64,000 nt of DNA, taken from the NCBI GenBank assembly GCA_949126835.1, contig OX421508.1, forward strand, positions 12,515,399-12,579,398. The letters run 5' to 3'. Below, in pieces: positions 12,501-22,798 of the stretch (positions are counted from its first letter, which is position 1; each line of letters starts with the position of its first letter). The translations under genes and the position numbers were made by a program. The notes beneath the pieces are model-generated. The model saw only the letters and a program-made list of their open reading frames with translations. It was not told where the DNA came from and did no database searches. Source of the DNA: Anisus vortex. Lineage: Eukaryota > Mollusca > Gastropoda > Planorbidae.

Positions 12501-15500
12501 ATAAATTATGATATTTCCGCCAATATATTTCTTACATTATGGACAATCCAAAGCATAATTGAACGCAGTTATCGGAAATAATACGTAGTAATCATACAAA
12601 CTGGGTAGTTAATGTAATGTTTAAATTTGTACATATAGATTATTTAGTCATATAACATTTATATAATTTTCAACTAGCTTTTATAGTTTGAACCTTTGAA
12701 AAATTTAAATTGTGAGCCATTTATTAGACTATTCTAAAAGGAAACAAAAAAAACTTATTAGAAATATAACGCAAAGAAAACGGGTTAATTACCTCCCTTT
12801 AATTAAATTCTCCAAATTTGATGCTCGTGATGCCAAACGAGTTAATTTTTTATAATATAACTTTTTTGCCGCAAATCGTCTCATTCATTTCGATGCCCAT
12901 TTTTCGGATGTTTAAAATATTTTTTTAAATGCCAATTTCCCTCCACTATATAAAGATCCAGATCTAAGTAGTTTGTAGTAAGATCAAGCCAATAAGGTTT
13001 GATATGGTGTGGAAACATGAGTCCATGAATTAGAAAGTCTTGTCTTTATTTAGAAAACTCCGCTATGAGTGCTTCAGAGTACTTCTGCTAACGCTCATCT
13101 ATCTTAATTTGCCATAAAATAGGGAAGGAGCAAAATGTTGTGAAATTGATTTCACTGCAAGATATGTCCAATTCCAATGCAAATCCATTTTCAGTGGTCT
13201 AACACTACAAGGGCTTTTCGACCCCGTCCTTGTAAATGCAAGTTTAACTCACTGAAATGTGACGCCATGTCATTCAGAAACATCTGCTTCAACGTTCAGT
13301 TCTCCTCATTCAATACCTTAAATGTTGTTGTTCTTTCATCAAGATACACCTTAATTGTTTCCAGACAAGAACCGAAGGAATCTATACAAGACGTTACGTA
13401 TACTCCGTATCAATTTCTTCTAGAAGAGACTTAAGAAACTTTAAGATCGGCTATCTTAACAATAGTTTCAATCATAGATCGCAAGTCCAATGATGAGAGC
13501 TTTGCATACAAACATTCCTGAACTTTAACAGTCGACGAACTGTATGATTCCCATGTAGTTCGCCACGCAGCACTTATAATTATGCTTACGTAGGTTCTTT
13601 TGACTTGCATTAAAAAAAATATCCTTCTTGGGGGTCTCTCGCGTGCTACTAAAAATACTTCTGCGTGCCAAGTTTGGCCACGCCTGCCTTAGGTTGCCGA
13701 GCCCTGATTTAACTAATTTATCACATGTTTTTACTTTCCCACCTATCGGCTGGCGTACTGTAGGTCCTGGGTTCAAATCCTGGTGAAGACTTGTATTTGT
13801 TCCCGGTTTGGAGGGTGTTTTTGAGTATACCCAGCTCGATGTCTTTTTTGTACATATCTATATCTAGCTCTCTGTAGTATACTGTAGTAAAAGAAAAATG
13901 ATGTATTTTAACAGAATACTCAGGACAGTAAAGTAGACACGGCCATACCAGTGGACAGCTTGTCCAGTCAGTATGTTACATTTCCTTCCTTTGTATCAAC
14001 TACATCTTCGTCTCAAGCCACCTACAGATTCCTATGTCTGTATGATGACACCACCATTAAGGTAAGATAATGGGTTAGTTCATCGGTTGGTCACGTTACT
14101 ATCAGTGGAACGCTCACTGGTTTGCCATATACCAATTAGTTCTCGTTCTTTCAGAGACCCTGTAGTTCGTTTACATGTATGTAAAATGGTGCATTCCTTT
14201 AAATATTACATCATAGCAGAAACAACGATAAAGGTAATCTATCGGCCGTACAGGAGGTCTCAGGTTTAAAACCAGTTTCACGCCAGGCATTTCACATGTG
14301 TCTAAAGCAGCGGTTCCCATCCTGGGGGTCAAACGACCATTTTATGGAGGTCGCATAAGACCTTCGGAAGAACATAATATATTTTCGATAGTCTTAGGAA
14401 CCGAGACACCGCTCATCTATCCGTTTAGAGGGGCCCGCTCACATGCACATACATCCACATATGAGCACCCGGCGTGATGACATCATCGCACCACCCCCAT
14501 CAAATACTCCCCGTACAAATACAGGTCTATGTGACAGGGAGAGGTCCCGGTGACTGTCGGGTCCTTGTGCAGAGTGCAACCTGATCAATGCACTGCTCCG
14601 ACGATGATCTCTTATTAGGAATATTTTCGCTTGTAAAACGTCTTCAGTTTATCACCGGTTAATGTCAATGTTAATTTTAAGGATAATCAATTCCTAAAAA
14701 GCGCTTTATGTAACGTTAAATTGTAATTTTGTAATTTCCTCCTTAAAAATGTGAAAATCCTACAAACCCCAAATGTTCATATATTTCCATTATCTTATTT
14801 ATTTATTTATTTGGTTTTCTATTTAATCAGGTGTACACTGAAACAGATGAGACACTTCTACTTTTAAAAGCTGGCTATTTCACGGATTTGGATCTTCCCC
14901 TGGACGGGTTTATCTTCCTGGCGAGTGACGAGTGGCACCCGTTCTACGTCACGAAGCTGTCGGCGGCGGGGTCCTGTGTGACGTCTTTGCTGCCGTCAGC
15001 GCTGTGGAGGAGCCGGTACGACGTTTACGTGAAGGACGCGACGCAGAACGTTTTTATCATCATTGAGTCAGGAGACAAAACAGCTTTCACAAAGGATGAC
15101 TCCCCCCTTGTTCTCACCGACTGCGTGGCGATTAAAGGTAAATGAAACAGAAGTGCTTGTTGTTTTATTTAAATCTAAAAGTACAATGAATATTTATTTT
15201 GTCGAAGTTAAAGAATTAAAATTATTGGAAGCATTACGATGCAGCAGGTTAAGCAGAATATCATACGATTTATATATTTACATATGGGTGGCTTAGCTGC
15301 AGCGCATTCGGCTGACGTACCGAATGTCTTGGTTCAAATCCAGGTGAATTTGTTTCCGGGTCTGAGTGGTGCCTGGGCATTGTACTGGCCGCACACTCCC
15401 CTGGTATGTCGTTGCCAAAGAAGCCAATTAGGTCTGACGGGATATTACAATACTACACTACTATATATTTATAGATCTAAGTCTTGGTTTTAATTAATTA

Positions 15501-18500
15501 AATATAATATAATAATAATATAATATATAAACTACAACAAAAATTATTTTAAAAGAAAAACAAAGTATGAATACGTCACCAAGTGGACACGAACATTTTA
15601 TTAAGCTTCCAAAATATAATTTAAAAAAAAACATATGTAATAGAGCAGTGGTTCCCAAACTGTGGGTCGCGACCCCCTTGGGGGTCGAATGACCATTTCG
15701 CGGGGGTCGCCCAAGACCTTCGGAAAACGTATTTTTTCGATGGTCTTAGGAGCCGAAACACAGCTCATCTTTCCGACTCCAAGCGAGTGCACCGACATGC
15801 AGAATGCACGTACATCCACATACTACGTGTAGGCTACTTGGCGTAATGACATCAAAACAGGTGTATGTGACAAGGTCGGCACCATAGTGCACGTATGCGG
15901 ACCAGTCTCACTTGTGTATAGAGATGTGTTATAATGCCTCTTCTCTGTGTTTAAAAGCCATTGTGTTAAAGGCTGTAGTATTGGCGATAAAACGACCGAC
16001 CGTTAATACATATTTTGGAATTTATTGTAGATTCTTTTTTGTCTGGATTTCAACAGAATTAGTGACCAAAAGTAATCCGAGCTCACTGTATGATATATTG
16101 GCAAATATTATCAACGAAGATATTGCCACAACAGTTTAAAGAAGTAATAAAAAGCGTCATAAGTTGTGCCCTTTTGTAAAAACAAGCTATTTAAACAGTA
16201 AACTGTTTTCGCAATTGTGCAACGAGTATGACGCTCCAAAAATGCTTGCTATTTTACAATTGTGAGTTGATTGTCGAGAGAAATTAAAACTTTTTTAGCT
16301 TCATGGTGAACTAGTGTTTTTATATCAGAAAGCAAGACTGCTCTTTGAAGCACTTTTCGGTGATAAAAGTGAACTGCAGACAATAACTTACTTGGTTGAC
16401 ATCATTGTCGTCTTGAATTAGTTAAATGTATCACTACAAGGAGGAGGATGTAACATCCGATCATTCCAAATGAAACTTTAGCCTTTGCATAAAATATTGG
16501 ATGAAAATGAAATCTATATTATGCTGTCTACTTCAGGCCCTACGAAGAGGGTGTGTGTGTGTGTGTGCAGTTATTGCGCTGCGCCGGGGCCCATTAGAGT
16601 TTAACTTTGTAATATTATTTGTAAGATCAATACTGAAGTTTAGGAAAAGTTACATTAATTTAAATTAAAAACTGTACTTGATTAAAGTTTGTGAATAGGC
16701 CTGTAAGGCTGTGAATGATAATGATATGATTACATTCTAATGGTAACTCTTATGAAATTTTGATAAAATGGTCCACAGACCTGTTAAAAAGATTCATGAT
16801 TTCTCGAAACGTACGTAATGCAAATAAATAAATAAATTGACTGAGATTGCGTTGTGCCATTTTCTTCCATTTGCAACAAAATATCTTAGTAAACATGCTT
16901 TTCCACCTTGTTGGTTATCAACTCTAAACACAGTAGACTTATTGTTGGAGATGAACTGCTTATTTGTGCTCTTGCAAAGACTGTCCCGAGAATTTCTGAA
17001 CCGATGACAAATACACAATGTCAACAACCACAATTGATGACGTTTGTGTTGTAATTAGAAATATAGGCCTAAGCCTATACCGATATCTTGTAATATTTAA
17101 TAACATTTGTTTTTATGTTTTCTTTTTTTTTAATGATTAATCGCTATGCTTTAATTAGGTTCAATTTGTAACAATAAAAATACATCCTGCACATCAGATA
17201 TTTACATTACAATTCATAACAGTCGCTAAATGCAGTAATAAAGTAGGGACGAAATAATTATTTGTTTAATTTTTTTTTTGGGGGGGTGGGGGCGCCAAAG
17301 CATGAGAAACTGTATAAATGGGTCGCGCGGCTTTAAAAAGTTTGGGAACCACTGCAATAGAGGCTTAGATAAAATGAAAAATGCATCGCTACAAGAATGC
17401 CTCTTGGTGTTGGCGCTTGTTAATTCCAATTCTCATACAAACAACCTCATTTATATTTATTATTTAGAATCCCTCCTAGAATGACATTCCAGGGTACGTT
17501 AAAAACTCGACGCCATCATTAAACGTCCATCCCTGTATTTGAGCCGGCTCTGTGTACATACACTTTGTGTTATGGAGAAAAGGAATTTTTTTTTTTTGCT
17601 TAGTCTTTAACTGGGTTTACTGGTTTGTTCTCTATTCTAACCCATCCACTTGTCTTGTCACTATACGCAGATTAAATAGCCCAAGTGTATAAATAGTCCA
17701 TTAATAATCCATGTCCAAACTTTAGACATGCACAAATCGTATATTTGTATTATTATTTTCAAGTCATATTGTGTGTTGTCTTCTTGTATTTTACAGGGAC
17801 GTCTTTTGTTGGGTGCAATATAACTCTACTACAGGGCATCCATCATATTGGCTTCGAAAATCAAAGTGTAAAATTTTTGGCGTACGCATCTCAAAAATTT
17901 TCCGGCGACATGGAGTATTGTCACATTCTGGGATCATCAGAAGCATTCAATGTCTTAGTGGACAAAAATGTAAGTTAGATAAGTCTTCAGACATTTGTTT
18001 GTTTTTACATGTTCTTTATTACATTCTATCTAATTGTGAAATGTTTACCGGTATTTATTTTAAATCAATACTTTAACAAGTATACATAGTGTTAAATATA
18101 TAATTAACTAAGTACTTATACCTATTCTAAGAAAGTTAGATTTAATTTAAGTAACTTTTGTTCCGATCTGTCACTCGGCCTAGAATTTCTAAAACTAGCA
18201 AACAATAGTTTTAAAATTTTATTTAGGACTCAAGTTAAAATGTCCTCGTTTTTCATGTGATTGGTATAATCCATAACCTTAACTCTATATTATCTCTGGC
18301 AAGAAAAAAATATTTTCTTTGTTTCCTCCGATTTCATATAATATACTATTTTAATTCATATAAATATATTAACTTTTCTAAATAAATATGTTAATGTTGC
18401 GTCTTTAGATTCTGTATAAACAAGTAGACACTTAAAATTTATTATTGTGTCATTGTAAATGTAAATACTTTGGATATTTTTTTAAATTATTATGTTGTCA

Positions 18501-19166
18501 AGCATGTTATTACACAATTCATTTCTTGATTTTTAAACAATAGCAATAATTGTCTTTATATACATTCTTTTTTTAATATTGCAGTCATCATTTCCTGCCT
18601 TGCAATATCTTGCATTAAACGACGACGACCCATTGACACCTCCTGGAGCTCAGTTAGTCACAGCACCATCTTCACCCATGTCGACAACAACAACCACCAC
18701 CACCTCTACTTCAGCATTACAAAACTCATCACCACTGACGTCCACCAGTACTGTCAGCAGCTCATCCACCACGAAGACGGCTCAGACTACAGTGAGCCCA
18801 ACATCCCAACCTGTGCCATCGTCCACCCTGTCGAGTTCCGTAGCGACAACAACGGCGGCGTCTGGTAACCTCACCGTCTGCTTCCCGTTTCATCTGCCAA
18901 TGTCCAATATGTCCAAAGAGGTCATGAGTTCACTGCTGCGGTCAGTCATCGATGACCTGTTGGTCAACTACAAGACTACGCTGGCCTACAGGATGCAGAA
19001 GTACAGCATGTGGGATGGGCGTATCTCAAGCATGGCAATAGGAACCAGCGGCGTCGCCTTCATGGTCATTTGGGCGGTCATACTGACGTCATCGGATATT
19101 GTTTCAGTTTTCAGACACCTTTTCCTATTTAGAAAAAAATTATTCCCTCCACAATCACCACAGTAG
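531..19166 (+). CDS. IgGFc-binding-like membrane protein, 3' part of gene (8 exons, 5' end outside window)
   Basis: Joining 531-668, 1634-1797, 9132-9232, 9951-10077, 13915-14061, 14831-15137, 17797-17969 and 18585-19166 gives one open frame of 578 residues plus stop. Every junction phase agrees (1/2, 0/0, 2/1, 0/0, 0/0, 1/2, 0/0) and all introns are GT-AG. The first seven exons read as the beta-rich repeats of the IgGFc_binding family (FCGBP N-terminal type), for example TVVVYYRSASHVASTLVFPV and SDEDFSGTFIYAIKPVAAYI. The last exon adds a Ser/Thr-rich stalk, a membrane helix and a basic tail, so the product is inferred to be a type I surface protein, unlike secreted mammalian FCGBP. In molluscs such proteins are expanded and usually linked to mucus or immunity; that role is inference here. 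The start and signal peptide are missing from the window. Introns carry several hAT elements. Confidence 0.85.
1411..1504. repeat. GGAT/GATA microsatellite
   Basis: Runs of GGAT then GATA in the intron between exons at 531-668 and 1634-1797. Confidence 0.9.
1634..1797 (+). CDS. IgGFc-binding-like gene, exon 2 of visible part
   Basis: Acceptor TTCAG ends at 1633. It encodes LYRGVVSLKSTNHVTVVVYY through SGYFVVSPATSTSENR, typical of the IgGFc_binding repeat. Donor GTCAGT at 1798. The exon ends in phase 0. Confidence 0.85.
2111..2295. mobile_element. hAT-type MITE, 185 bp, with perfect 8-bp target duplication
   Basis: The element starts CAGAGGTAATAGTGTGCC and ends CAGAGACCTG. The 8 bases on the left (2103-2110) and right (2296-2303) are both GTTTATGG. 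Inside, 'gtgtgccta...ggatttctaattcg...cagcg' and 'tctggcacgcgtgccgtag' match the ends of the larger hAT at 4471-7166. It is therefore an internally deleted derivative with no coding capacity. Confidence 0.85.
2500..3601. mobile_element. hAT relic, left part (interrupted by the foldback-like element)
   Basis: This AT-rich stretch is colinear with 12560-13020 in another hAT copy: the shared blocks 'acgtagtaatcatac', 'gggtagttaatgtaatgt' and 'ttacctccctttaat' occur in the same order. The relic resumes after 8296. No terminal repeat was seen on the left, so the true start is uncertain. Confidence 0.55.
3602..4392 (+). repeat. Left arm of long inverted repeat
   Basis: Pairs with 7487-8296 on the other strand. 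Diagnostic blocks are 'ggaaaatccctcatggcatc', 'gctgtatgtgtcaattcgac' and 'cacgcgtgaagtaagtcccg'. It is followed by a C-rich run of about 40 bases (4401-4441). Confidence 0.85.
4471..7166 (-). mobile_element. hAT transposon, 2696 bp, with exact 8-bp target duplication
   Basis: It begins CAGGGGTCGGCAACC and ends GGTTGCCGACCCCTG, so the tips are perfect inverted repeats. The flanks are CACTATAC at 4463-4470 and CACTATAC at 7167-7174. Decayed transposase pieces lie on -: 5239-5472 (ITTNLNELNLRLQGHDQTIL), 4996-5220 (FKTPHLCTSQFAKLRKNREE) and 6314-6511 (a Cys-poor N-terminal piece). They resemble GTF2IRD2/SCAND3-like hAT transposases. Stops and frameshifts make it non-autonomous now. Confidence 0.88.
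7487..8296 (-). repeat. Right arm of long inverted repeat
   Basis: Reverse complement of 3602-4392, but with an extra 68 bases (7594-7661) that are absent from the left arm. Confidence 0.85.
7594..7661 (+). mobile_element. Micro-insertion of a LINE 3' tail (68 bp)
   Basis: Present only in the right arm of the inverted repeat. CTTATCC is found on both sides (7587-7593 and 7662-7668). The insert contains 'agcgctatagaaatgcccat' and a TTATTC-type tail, which is the style of CR1/L2-like LINE 3' ends. Confidence 0.7.
8297..8640. mobile_element. hAT relic, right part (continuation after the foldback-like element)
   Basis: 'atgagtccatcaatttgaaa' and 'aaactccgctttgagtgctt' continue the homology to 13015-13080 exactly where the left part stops at 3601. 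That colinearity shows the intervening element inserted into an older hAT copy. Confidence 0.55.
8710..9029. repeat. 20-bp tandem repeat, 16 units
   Basis: The unit is TTGGTCAGTTAGCTATCAAA. Copies differ by one or two bases (GGCTATTAAA and CTAACAAA variants alternate early in the array). The array is intronic, about 100 bases before the exon at 9132. Confidence 0.97.
9132..9232 (+). CDS. IgGFc-binding-like gene, exon 3 of visible part
   Basis: Acceptor CAATAG ends at 9131. It encodes LTVTALDSNTDVIIRFP then RNRTQLFTVKVNEMIF, continuing the previous exon directly. Donor GTAAGT at 9233, phase 2. It is separated from exon 2 by a 7.3-kb intron full of transposons. Confidence 0.82.
9280..9730. repeat. 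CT-rich microsatellite tract
   Basis: Long irregular (TC)n with T runs, in the intron after exon 9132-9232. The open frame across it is only Leu/Ser/Phe low complexity. Confidence 0.9.
9951..10077 (+). CDS. IgGFc-binding-like gene, exon 4 of visible part
   Basis: Acceptor GATAG ends at 9950. One base completes Gln, then VRSLKLTLKTLESVQLISDE and FSGTFIYAIKPVAAYIENVQ. The 'GTF..KPVA' stretch is the most recognisable family motif. Donor GTGAGT at 10078, phase 0. Confidence 0.85.
10172..13706. mobile_element. hAT transposon relic, 3535 bp, with nested LINE
   Basis: It starts CAGGGGTCGACAACC and ends GGTTGCCGAGCCCTG. The flanks ATCTAACT (10164-10171) and ATTTAACT (13707-13714) are an 8-bp target duplication with one difference. 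The subterminal 'aggatttctaaatcattcag' and 'tgccaagtttggcc' match the 4471-7166 family. The right third (12560-13700) is colinear with the relic at 2500-3601. No hAT transposase frame survives. The middle (11040-12540) holds unassigned sequence, including a GC-richer patch near 12000. Confidence 0.8.
10395..10990 (-). pseudogene. LINE C-terminal fragment with zinc knuckle
   Basis: Leftward frames give YLRRTLDIRLQDRVTNAEVP, then RPAGR, IDPNSWEIMAQDRLTCRAGI and CSQCDRACTSRIGLFSHMRAC. This is the well-known tail of RTE-like 'craniofacial development protein 2-like' retroelements, ending in a C2HC finger. Frameshifts separate the parts. It is inserted in the hAT at 10172-13706. Confidence 0.8.
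13738..13845 (+). mobile_element. tRNA-derived SINE fragment
   Basis: It contains a B-box-like GGGTTCAAATCC followed by the SINE body 'ttcccggtttggagggtgtt' and 'tacccagctc', shared with the fuller copy at 52125-52376. It lies between the hAT target duplication and exon 13915. Confidence 0.55.
13915..14061 (+). CDS. IgGFc-binding-like gene, exon 5 of visible part
   Basis: Acceptor TTTTAACAG ends at 13914. It encodes NTQDSKVDTAIPVDSLSSQY then VTFPSFVSTTSS and YRFLCLYDDTTIK (49 codons, phase 0 at both ends). The 'IPV..L..QYVTFP' wording is family-typical. Donor GTAAGA at 14062. Confidence 0.85.
14307..14640. mobile_element. hAT left-end fragment
   Basis: It starts CAGCGGTTCCCATCCTGG. It then follows the element at 15646 block by block: 'aagaccttcggaa', 'cgatagtcttaggaaccga', 'acatccacatatgagc'. 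Only the 5' part is present, in the intron between exons 13915-14061 and 14831-15137. Confidence 0.65.
14831..15137 (+). CDS. IgGFc-binding-like gene, exon 6 of visible part
   Basis: Acceptor TTTAATCAG ends at 14830. It encodes VYTETDETLLLLKAGYFTDL through SPLVLTDCVAIK plus one base. It is clearly more GC-rich than the surrounding intron and has two cysteines (AGSC and TDC) that could pair. Donor GTAAAT at 15138, phase 1. Confidence 0.87.
15285..15430 (+). mobile_element. Probable tRNA-derived SINE fragment
   Basis: A-box-like TGGCTTAGCTGCAGCGC and B-box-like GGTTCAAATCC lie about 40 bases apart. They are followed by 'tttccgggtctgagtggtgc', as in other SINE bodies here. It is too divergent to be a tRNA gene. 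Confidence 0.45.
15646..17354. mobile_element. hAT transposon, 1709 bp, with 8-bp target duplication
   Basis: It starts CAGTGGTTCCCAAACTG and ends AGTTTGGGAACCACTG. The flanks are TAATAGAG (15638-15645) and CAATAGAG (17355-17362), differing at one base. No clear transposase frame is left. A stretch at 16590-16830 is shared with 23440-23675 near the ZMYM-type hAT relic. It sits in the intron before exon 17797. Confidence 0.82.
17797..17969 (+). CDS. IgGFc-binding-like gene, exon 7 of visible part
   Basis: Acceptor TTTTACAG ends at 17796. Its two leading bases complete Gly, then TSFVGCNITLLQGIHHIGFE and KFSGDMEYCHILGSSEAFNV. Asn-Ile-Thr is a possible N-glycosylation site. Donor GTAAGT at 17970, phase 0. 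Confidence 0.85.
18585..19166 (+). CDS. IgGFc-binding-like gene, last exon: mucin-like stalk, membrane helix, tail
   Basis: Acceptor ATTGCAG ends at 18584. The exon first encodes SSFPALQYLALNDDDPLTPP, then about 70 residues rich in Ser and Thr with runs of Thr (a probable O-glycosylated stalk). A juxtamembrane part follows (CFPFHLPMSNMSKEVMSSLL onward), then a hydrophobic segment VAFMVIWAVIL and a tail with RKK ending at a TAG stop. The architecture implies an extracellular N-terminus tethered to the membrane. There is no sign of VWD or TIL domains downstream. Confidence 0.87.
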   Translation, partial: SSFPALQYLALNDDDPLTPPGAQLVTAPSSPMSTTTTTTTSTSALQNSSPLTSTSTVSSSSTTKTAQTTVSPTSQPVPSSTLSSSVATTTAASGNLTVCFPFHLPMSNMSKEVMSSLLRSVIDDLLVNYKTTLAYRMQKYSMWDGRISSMAIGTSGVAFMVIWAVILTSSDIVSVFRHLFLFRKKLFPPQSPQ

Positions 19167-19169
19167 TTT

Positions 19170-21300
19170 CTGTTAGTCAAACCAGTGAAACTATCGAACC
19201 GAGCATCTGTATCAACATTTATCTTCTTGTTTTCAAATGTATAAAGGCTTTGTTACAAATAAGCTTTTCTATATACGCATTTTCTTATATTTACGAAAGC
19301 TCTTTCTAAGCTTATTTTGTCTAGTCTAGTTTTGAAATTTGATAAATGTTTTAAATTATGTTGTTGGCTTTATAGTTTAGGCAACATACACAAATGCCAT
19401 TCGGGAAGAAAATAAATTGTATAAACGTACATTTGCTTATTTAATTGTTGTTTGTTATGATTTATTTCAAAGTTACGGGTTCAGGGATCATTTTTAGCGT
19501 CGGTCATCGGTCATTGACGCATGCAAAATTGATATGACCGATTGTTTTCAAAGTCATTCGGTAAAGTGACCTATTAGTTTTATGCTCAGGCTGTCATTAT
19601 TTTCAACTTCCACCGGAACATTGCTATTGAAATAATTACGTAGTTATTAGAGTTTTATTATGCTATGATGCGACAACATGGTTAAACTATTCATAGCTTT
19701 TAAGTCCTGCAAATGTCCGATATATTAAGTAAATATCAAAGACTTTGTAATTGTAATTTTAACAATTTACTAGATTCAATCTATGTCGTGCAAATTGTAT
19801 GTGTAAGGGGTGGGAGTAGATAGAAAGGTGAGGAAGGGGAATAAAAGGGGGGATCGTGGTCTGTGCAACCTTGGCCTAAGCGAACCCAAGGTGACTGTCA
19901 AGTCTAAGGCTTAGCTAAACTAAACTATCCAAAATAAAAACACAGCTACTACTGGCTAACTAAAACAGCAAGTCACACCACAAGAGCACGACACTTAAAA
20001 GAAACAGAGATAGATAAACAAAAGCTAAAGTGACACTATAAAACTATAACTTTATTCACATAAAAATCTCTAAATCTAACTTCAAGAAAACCATTACAAA
20101 AAAAGACACAATACTGAATCAGTCCAACTGAAGCCCTAACTTAAATTAAACTAAAAATAGACTTTTACTAAAACTAGAACAAACAATCAAATTTCTGCTG
20201 TCTAAGAAAACATATTTACATCCCACTAAAAAACATATTTTATCAATCAACAAAAAAACCCAACCAGATTATACATCGCCTGGCTGAAATACACAATAAA
20301 CACATAAATAAATCATCAATTTACATTCATAACAATATATACATATAAATAAAAGGTAAACATAAAAGAGTAAAGGATGCCATGCCAGACAAGGCATCTC
20401 AAGTAGTTATGCCAAATATGGAATGCATTATAATAATATATATACAAAAGGACTACAAAATCACCACCACCAGTGACTATGAAAAAGTCACTGAAGGCTA
20501 TATTAGAAAAAAGTTAAATTAAATGCGATTCTGGCGCCCAAGCCAACCACATTTAAAATCAAACATACTCGACCTCATATTACAAAGTGGGTAACAATGA
20601 AGTAAACCACTTGTAAATAGGAAATATAAACAATACAGCGTGGCTGGCAAATAAATGCGCCACCTGTTACAACCTGTAATCAAAGCAGCAATGGGCACTC
20701 CCAATAAAACACAAATTGTAGTGCTAATTACCACGTGGTAAACAATTAAGGGCACCACGTATAACAACATGAAAACATTATAAAAATAAACCATTCAATA
20801 ATTAAAATAAATTACACACAAGACTCATACCAGTCCCGTGTGTAAACACTAAATACAAGGCATAATAAAACATCGATTAAAACTATTATAATTACCTTAG
20901 CAGCCACACCTTAGTACTACAAAAAGATGACCACTGGACACTAAGTCCACACAAAGGTAAAAACAGGGAAGCACACAGCTAATCCCATCAATCGCACACG
21001 CACATAGCGAATGGCTCTACTTCATTCAACCCTTTTATTCTCTGGCGGGCGGAAATGGATAAAAAAAACTTAGAAAAGAATAAAAATTAAACTTGGAAAC
21101 GGCTGCCAACTTAAAAATAGTTGCAAAACCATTACAGGCCCTCACATATGCTTTTTAAAAATAAAACTTCATTAGATCTAGTTAAATGTTATTTTTATTA
21201 TTAAAAATTTTGAAACATTTATTGCGTATTCTCTCCAACTTAAATAAGTAAGACATATATTGTGTACTATAATAAAATTAATTTACTAAGCGCCTTTGAA
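19170..21300. other. Intergenic, no gene seen
   Basis: After the 3' UTR of the IgGFc-binding-like gene the sequence is AT-rich with no credible frame. 'gggaataaaagggg' (19838) and 'aacccttttattctc' (21028) are near-inverted and might mark an unrecognised element, but no target duplication was found. Confidence 0.5.
19411..19416 (+). promoter_or_regulatory. Candidate polyadenylation signal AATAAA
   Basis: It is the first canonical AATAAA after the stop of the IgGFc-binding-like gene, about 245 bases downstream. Position and strand fit the 3' end of that transcript. Confidence 0.45.
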
Positions 21301-21835
21301 GACTGTGTTAACATATGACCAGGCGCCACGAGAAGGGGGTACAGCCGGTACGCCGTACCGGGACCCATGGGAGTTTAGGAGTCACATGAAGCCCATAAAT
21401 ATTAAAATTAAAAAATTAAATGGCAATTATGCAAGTATTTTTTAATATGCCCCAAAACCTCCTACAATCTCACGTGGCGCTGGGGTATCTTAATGTTGAT
21501 ACACCTATTCTTTGAATGTGTACTTGAACATTTTGTTAAATATGCAATGCAATGAAGCCTTTAGTTGTAATATAGGGCCTAATTATTTTCGATAGTATTT
21601 AGGACTTATGGATCTATTTGTTCATAATTTTTCTTCAGAGACATTTACAAATATAGACCAATGATCCTTACAGGCTTACAGTTCTCCCTGTTACCTTAGT
21701 ATCCCAGACCTACATACTCTATATCGCTGCATACTAGTACGGCCGTAAAAGCTAGTTAGTCTATCCTTTTACACTTTAATGATCTCCTGTGAGGTAGCCA
21801 AGAGGGGAGATTGAAGGTATCTTAATTTTAGACAA

Positions 21836-22798
21836 ATGTACACATTATTCAGTTGCAGCCTCAAAAGGTGCAAAATACTGTCAAAGCTTCATGGCATTTC
21901 TAGCACCACATGGTCAGATCGAATTGAAAGTGTAAAACAATTTGTAGCTCATCTACCAGGGGTTAAGTTGGAAGACCTGTTAAAGCTGAATCTTACTCCG
22001 AAAACCAGAGACGAAATCCATGAAATCTATATGTTATGTCGGTTCTTTCACTTGCATCATAATGTCAGTCTGCAACAAAGTCATTCCAGCTTGTGATGCG
22101 ACTATAGATTTGCAAGTTGCAAACATAGAAAGCTTATAATATGCACAACTAGGGGCTTTGCGAAACAGTTAGAAAGCACTGTGGAATGAAGCTAAGCTTG
22201 TTGCAGCCAACCTGCAGATAGAAGTACAATTGCCAAAAGAAGAACAAGATTTCATGATGAGGATACACCTGATGAAAATGTGAAGGAGATGAATGAAACA
22301 GACAAATACCCCGAGGAAGCCCACTTTCTAAAACACATTATTTTATGTTGTATTGGATAGTGTTATTGGAGGGCTTACAGTTTACAGTTCGGTTCAATTC
22401 AGTCAAAGATATTTCTGACACATTCAGCATTCTTTGGAACTACCAAAAGATGTCAGAAAAAGACTTGAAGTATAAAGCTGCTAAGTTAGCAGAAAAGTAT
22501 TATAATGACATAAGTTGTGAAGACTTTCTTCAAGAAATAATTCACTTAACAATCGTTCACTATGCAAAATTTTGGTAAAGAACAGTTGGGTACATTGGGA
22601 CTGCTAAATACTTTGGCAAATTCCAAATTAGAAAACATTTTTCCTAACATAAGTGTCAGTTCGAGGATGTCCCTTACAGCACCAGCCACAGTAGCATTAG
22701 CAGAGAGAAGCTTCAGTAAACTTAAGCTCATCAAAAATTACCTTACGTCCACTATGAGTCATGATCGCCTGAACCACTTGGCTAGGCTCAGTATTTAG
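21836..22798 (+). pseudogene. ZMYM1-like hAT transposase, C-terminal half (broken)
   Basis: Three frames in order spell one protein. 21836-22096 has CKILSKLHGISSTTWSDRIE and KQFVAHLPGV. About 22345-22560 has GLQFTVRFNSVKDISDTFSI and LAEKYYNDISCEDFLQEI. 22580-22798 has the hAT dimerisation block APATVALAERSFSKLKLIKN followed by RLNHLARLSI. This is the 'zinc finger MYM-type protein 1-like' hAT class. Frameshifts at about 22100-22340 and 22560 break it. The upstream half of the transposase is absent. 'cggtacgccgtaccgg' at 21336 may belong to its left end. Confidence 0.75.

Noticed and set aside
19838..21045. LTR retrotransposon suggested by TGTAAGG...ATTACA-like ends
   Set aside because: No target duplication, no primer-binding site and no pol-type coding sequence found.
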